The position numbers and the translations under genes were made by a program. A stretch of DNA of 64,000 bases, taken from positions 1 to 64,000 of the forward strand of contig CAVWGG010000014.1 in the NCBI GenBank assembly GCA_963754535.1, written 5' to 3'. The stretch is from RPQJ01 sp963754535. Lineage in GTDB: Bacteria > Pseudomonadota > Gammaproteobacteria > Steroidobacterales > Steroidobacteraceae. This document shows positions 62,103-64,000 of this stretch, piece after piece. Below the pieces are notes generated by a model that worked only from the letters and a program-made list of their open reading frames with translations, ran no database searches and was not told the DNA's origin. Each line of letters starts with the position of its first letter. Positions within the stretch are counted from its first letter, which is position 1.

Positions 62103-63161
62103 TTGAACGACACACGCCCGCATACGCCTGCCACGGGCCAGGACGATCCGCGACTTGCACTGCTGCGCCAGTGGCTCGAACGGGACCTCGGCTTCCACCA
62201 GTACGGCATCGCTCCGGCATCCGCTGACGCCAGTTTCCGCCGCTATTTCCGCGTGACGCGTGCGGGGCAGGCTTCGCTGATCGTGATGGATGCGCCGCCC
62301 GGCAAGGAAGACGTCGGGCCGTACGTGCGCGTCGCGGGCATGCTGCAGGATATCGGCGTCCATGGGCCGCGCATCCTGGAACGCTCGGAACGGGACGGGT
62401 TCCTGCTGCTGACCGACCTTGGCACGACGATGTACCTGCCGGAGCTCACCAAGCCGGGACAGGCCGATCCGCTGTATGCGGACGCGCTGGCCGCACTGGT
62501 GCAGATCCAGTCGCGCGGCGCGAACGCCGCCGCGCAGCTGCCGCCGTACGACGAGAAGCTGCTGCGTTTCGAGATGAGCCTGTTTCCCGACTGGCTGCTG
62601 CAACGGCACCTGGCGCTGGAACTGAGTCCACGCGAGGTGCAGGTGCTGCAGGCGGCAATGGATGCGCTGGTCGCCAACGCCCTCGAGCAGCCGCAGGTGT
62701 TCGTGCATCGCGACTATCACTCGCGCAACCTGATGGTCTGCCCGGACGCCAACCCCGGCATCATCGATTTCCAGGATGCCGTTCGCGGCGGCCTGACCTA
62801 CGACCTGGTTTCGCTGCTGCGTGACAGCTACATCGCCTGGCCGCAGGAGCGCGTCGTCGGGTGGGCATTGGAGTTCCGCCGCCTGGCGCTGGCAGCGGGT
62901 CTCGAGGCAGGTCGTGACGAGGCGCAGTTCCTGCGTTGGTTCGACCTGATGGGCGTGCAGCGTCACCTCAAGGTCGGTGGCATTTTCGCGCGTCTCTGCC
63001 ACCGGGACGGCAAGCCCGGGTACCTCGCCGACATTCCGCGCACGCTGCAATACGCGGTGCATTCGTGCGCCCGCCACGCGGAATTCGTCGAATTGGGCGA
63101 ACTGATCGGTCAGCGTGTATTGCCCGCGGTCATTGCCAGGCTCGAGGGCAACGCACCTTGA
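62103..63161 (+). CDS. amgK: N-acetylmuramate/N-acetylglucosamine kinase
   Basis: The 352-residue aminoglycoside-phosphotransferase-fold kinase shows LGFHQYGIAPASADASFRRYFRV in two parts, the catalytic loop VFVHRDYHSRNLMV and IIDFQDAVRGGLTYDL. AmgK phosphorylates the anomeric position of MurNAc or GlcNAc in a cell-wall recycling route that bypasses early UDP-MurNAc synthesis. The start is a TTG at 62103 after a GGGG run; the upstream frame overlaps lptD and is not credible. Placement beside lptD and upstream of murU matches Pseudomonas. Confidence 0.9.
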   Translation: MNDTRPHTPATGQDDPRLALLRQWLERDLGFHQYGIAPASADASFRRYFRVTRAGQASLIVMDAPPGKEDVGPYVRVAGMLQDIGVHGPRILERSERDGFLLLTDLGTTMYLPELTKPGQADPLYADALAALVQIQSRGANAAAQLPPYDEKLLRFEMSLFPDWLLQRHLALELSPREVQVLQAAMDALVANALEQPQVFVHRDYHSRNLMVCPDANPGIIDFQDAVRGGLTYDLVSLLRDSYIAWPQERVVGWALEFRRLALAAGLEAGRDEAQFLRWFDLMGVQRHLKVGGIFARLCHRDGKPGYLADIPRTLQYAVHSCARHAEFVELGELIGQRVLPAVIARLEGNAP

Positions 63162-63895
63162 GGGCCATGATCCTGGCGGCGGGGAAGGGCGAGCGCATGC
63201 GCCCGCTCACGCTCAGCCGTCCCAAGCCGCTGCTCGACGTGGGCGGCATGGCATTGATCGAGCATCACCTCTACGCCCTGGCGTCTGCCGGATTCAGCGA
63301 AGTGGTCGTGAACCTGTCCTGGCTCGGCGAGCAGCTGCCCACCGTGCTGGGCAATGGCTCCCGCTACGGGCTGAGCATCGCGTACAGCGACGAAGGGCCG
63401 GAGCCGCTCGAGACGGGTGGTGGCATCTTCCGCGCGTTGCCGTTGCTGTGCCCGATCGGCGTCGAGCCGTTCCTGGTACTGAACGGCGACGTCTGGATGC
63501 AGTACCCCTTCGCCGACCTGCGCGAAAAATTTGCGCAGGGATTGCCGGGCAAGGACCAGGCGCATCTCGTGCTGGTGCCGAACCCGGATCACAACCGCCG
63601 GGGCGACTTCACTTTCGATGCGGGGCGCATGGTCGAGCCCGTGCCGGGAATGGCGGCAGACACGTCCGTCGCGATGCGGGTCGCGGCGTTACCGAAATAC
63701 ACGTTCTCGGGGCTCGGCGTGTATCACCCGTCGCTGTTCAACGCCTGCGAGGACGGCAGCTTCAAGCTCGCGCCCTTGCTGCGGACCGCAGCGGTCAACG
63801 CACGCGTCAGCGTAGAGCTGTTCGAGGGCGACTGGCTCGACATCGGCACGCCGGAGCGGCTGGTCGAACTCAACGCACGACTGGCCCGGCGCTGA
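63158..63895 (+). CDS. murU: N-acetylmuramate alpha-1-phosphate uridylyltransferase
   Basis: The 245-residue nucleotidyltransferase makes UDP-MurNAc from the AmgK product. It shows AMILAAGKGERMRPLT, RPKPLLDVGGMALIEHHL, LETGGGIFRALPLL and VLNGDVWMQYPF. A TTG at 63158 overlaps the amgK stop (TTGA) and gives MRAMILAAG, which matches the usual MKAMILAAG start; the ATG at 63167 is an alternative. GAGGG lies upstream at good spacing. Confidence 0.92.
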   Translation: MRAMILAAGKGERMRPLTLSRPKPLLDVGGMALIEHHLYALASAGFSEVVVNLSWLGEQLPTVLGNGSRYGLSIAYSDEGPEPLETGGGIFRALPLLCPIGVEPFLVLNGDVWMQYPFADLREKFAQGLPGKDQAHLVLVPNPDHNRRGDFTFDAGRMVEPVPGMAADTSVAMRVAALPKYTFSGLGVYHPSLFNACEDGSFKLAPLLRTAAVNARVSVELFEGDWLDIGTPERLVELNARLARR

Positions 63896-63919
63896 ATCGA
63901 CCGCGCGGGCTGGCGCCGG

Positions 63920-64000
63920 TCAGAGGGCGCCGACGGCGCGCGCGAGCCTGAGTTGCGCCAGGCTGGCGTCGAGCGTCGCGTCGTCCCGGTTCATCAGCGC
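63920..64000 (-). CDS. C-terminal fragment, possibly a TolC-like outer-membrane efflux protein
   Basis: A minus-strand frame enters from the window edge and stops at 63920, giving 26 residues that end in LDASLAQLRLARAVGAL. The repeating Leu pattern and the Arg-Ala-Val-Gly end recall the last helix of TolC/NodT efflux proteins, where ALGG-type ends are common. The fragment is too short for firm identity. It is convergent with murU. Confidence 0.4.
   Translation of the reverse strand, partial: ALMNRDDATLDASLAQLRLARAVGAL

Noticed and set aside
62025..63077. Long upstream extension of the lptD frame
   Set aside because: It runs antisense to amgK. The LptD signal peptide starts at the ATG at 62024, right after a TATAAT box.

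Overview
The window is a high-GC, densely coded piece of a Gram-negative bacterial chromosome. The gene order lptD-surA-pdxA-rsmA-apaG-apaH, with amgK-murU divergent from lptD, is typical of Gammaproteobacteria. The kynurenine genes, the several DUF3604 proteins and the DUF1302/DUF1329 pair suggest a Steroidobacterales/Nevskiales/Xanthomonadales-like lineage, but that placement is inference. I saw no rRNA, tRNA, CRISPR array, transposase or integrase.

Layout. 1-2758: end of a DUF486 protein, a broken HIT-family gene, an M23 peptidase and aqpZ. 3299-29066: a long accessory, apparently catabolic and envelope-facing block. It holds a sulfatase, an outer-membrane channel, three DUF3604 secreted metalloproteins with a small Asp/Lys-repeat protein between the first two, a membrane-anchored PpiC, a HupE/UreJ protein, a cupin, the DUF1302/DUF1329 pair (DUF1329 frameshifted) and an SDR. 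It continues with a 2-oxoacid dehydrogenase set (E1 alpha, E1 beta, a separate lipoyl protein, a separate E2 core and a lipoate ligase), a VOC-VOC-SRPBCC fusion, a cholesterol-oxidase-like flavoprotein, an AraC regulator and a 3beta-HSD-like epimerase. 29101-36429: a small secreted protein, a LysR regulator, the DUF3300/DUF2950 lipoproteins, an outer-membrane protein and a fourth DUF3604. 36710-48059: housekeeping and mixed genes (DUF255, rlmI, lgt-thyA-SET-folA, an RNA methyltransferase, an M19 dipeptidase-like protein, an amidohydrolase). 48143-54796: a hybrid histidine kinase and the kynurenine operon. 54811-63895: the conserved apaH-to-lptD operon on the minus strand, then amgK-murU on the plus strand.

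How the genes may work together. The 3.3-29 kb block reads as take-up and breakdown of a sulfated, hydrophobic, probably terpenoid or sterol-like compound. In that reading the sulfatase and DUF3604 proteins act outside the cytoplasm with folding help from PpiC and HupE, the outer-membrane and DUF1302/1329 proteins handle transport, and the oxidoreductases and the 2-oxoacid dehydrogenase act inside. The substrate is not shown by the sequence.

The most unusual non-coding signal is a pair of about 200-nt structured repeats (1835-2046 and 36455-36677). Each is closed by a long perfect inverted repeat, the two copies differ by three paired compensatory changes, and both lie between convergent genes. 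Three or four genes look broken by single-base insertions and one by two indels. Because intact essential genes surround them, sequencing or assembly error is as likely as true decay.
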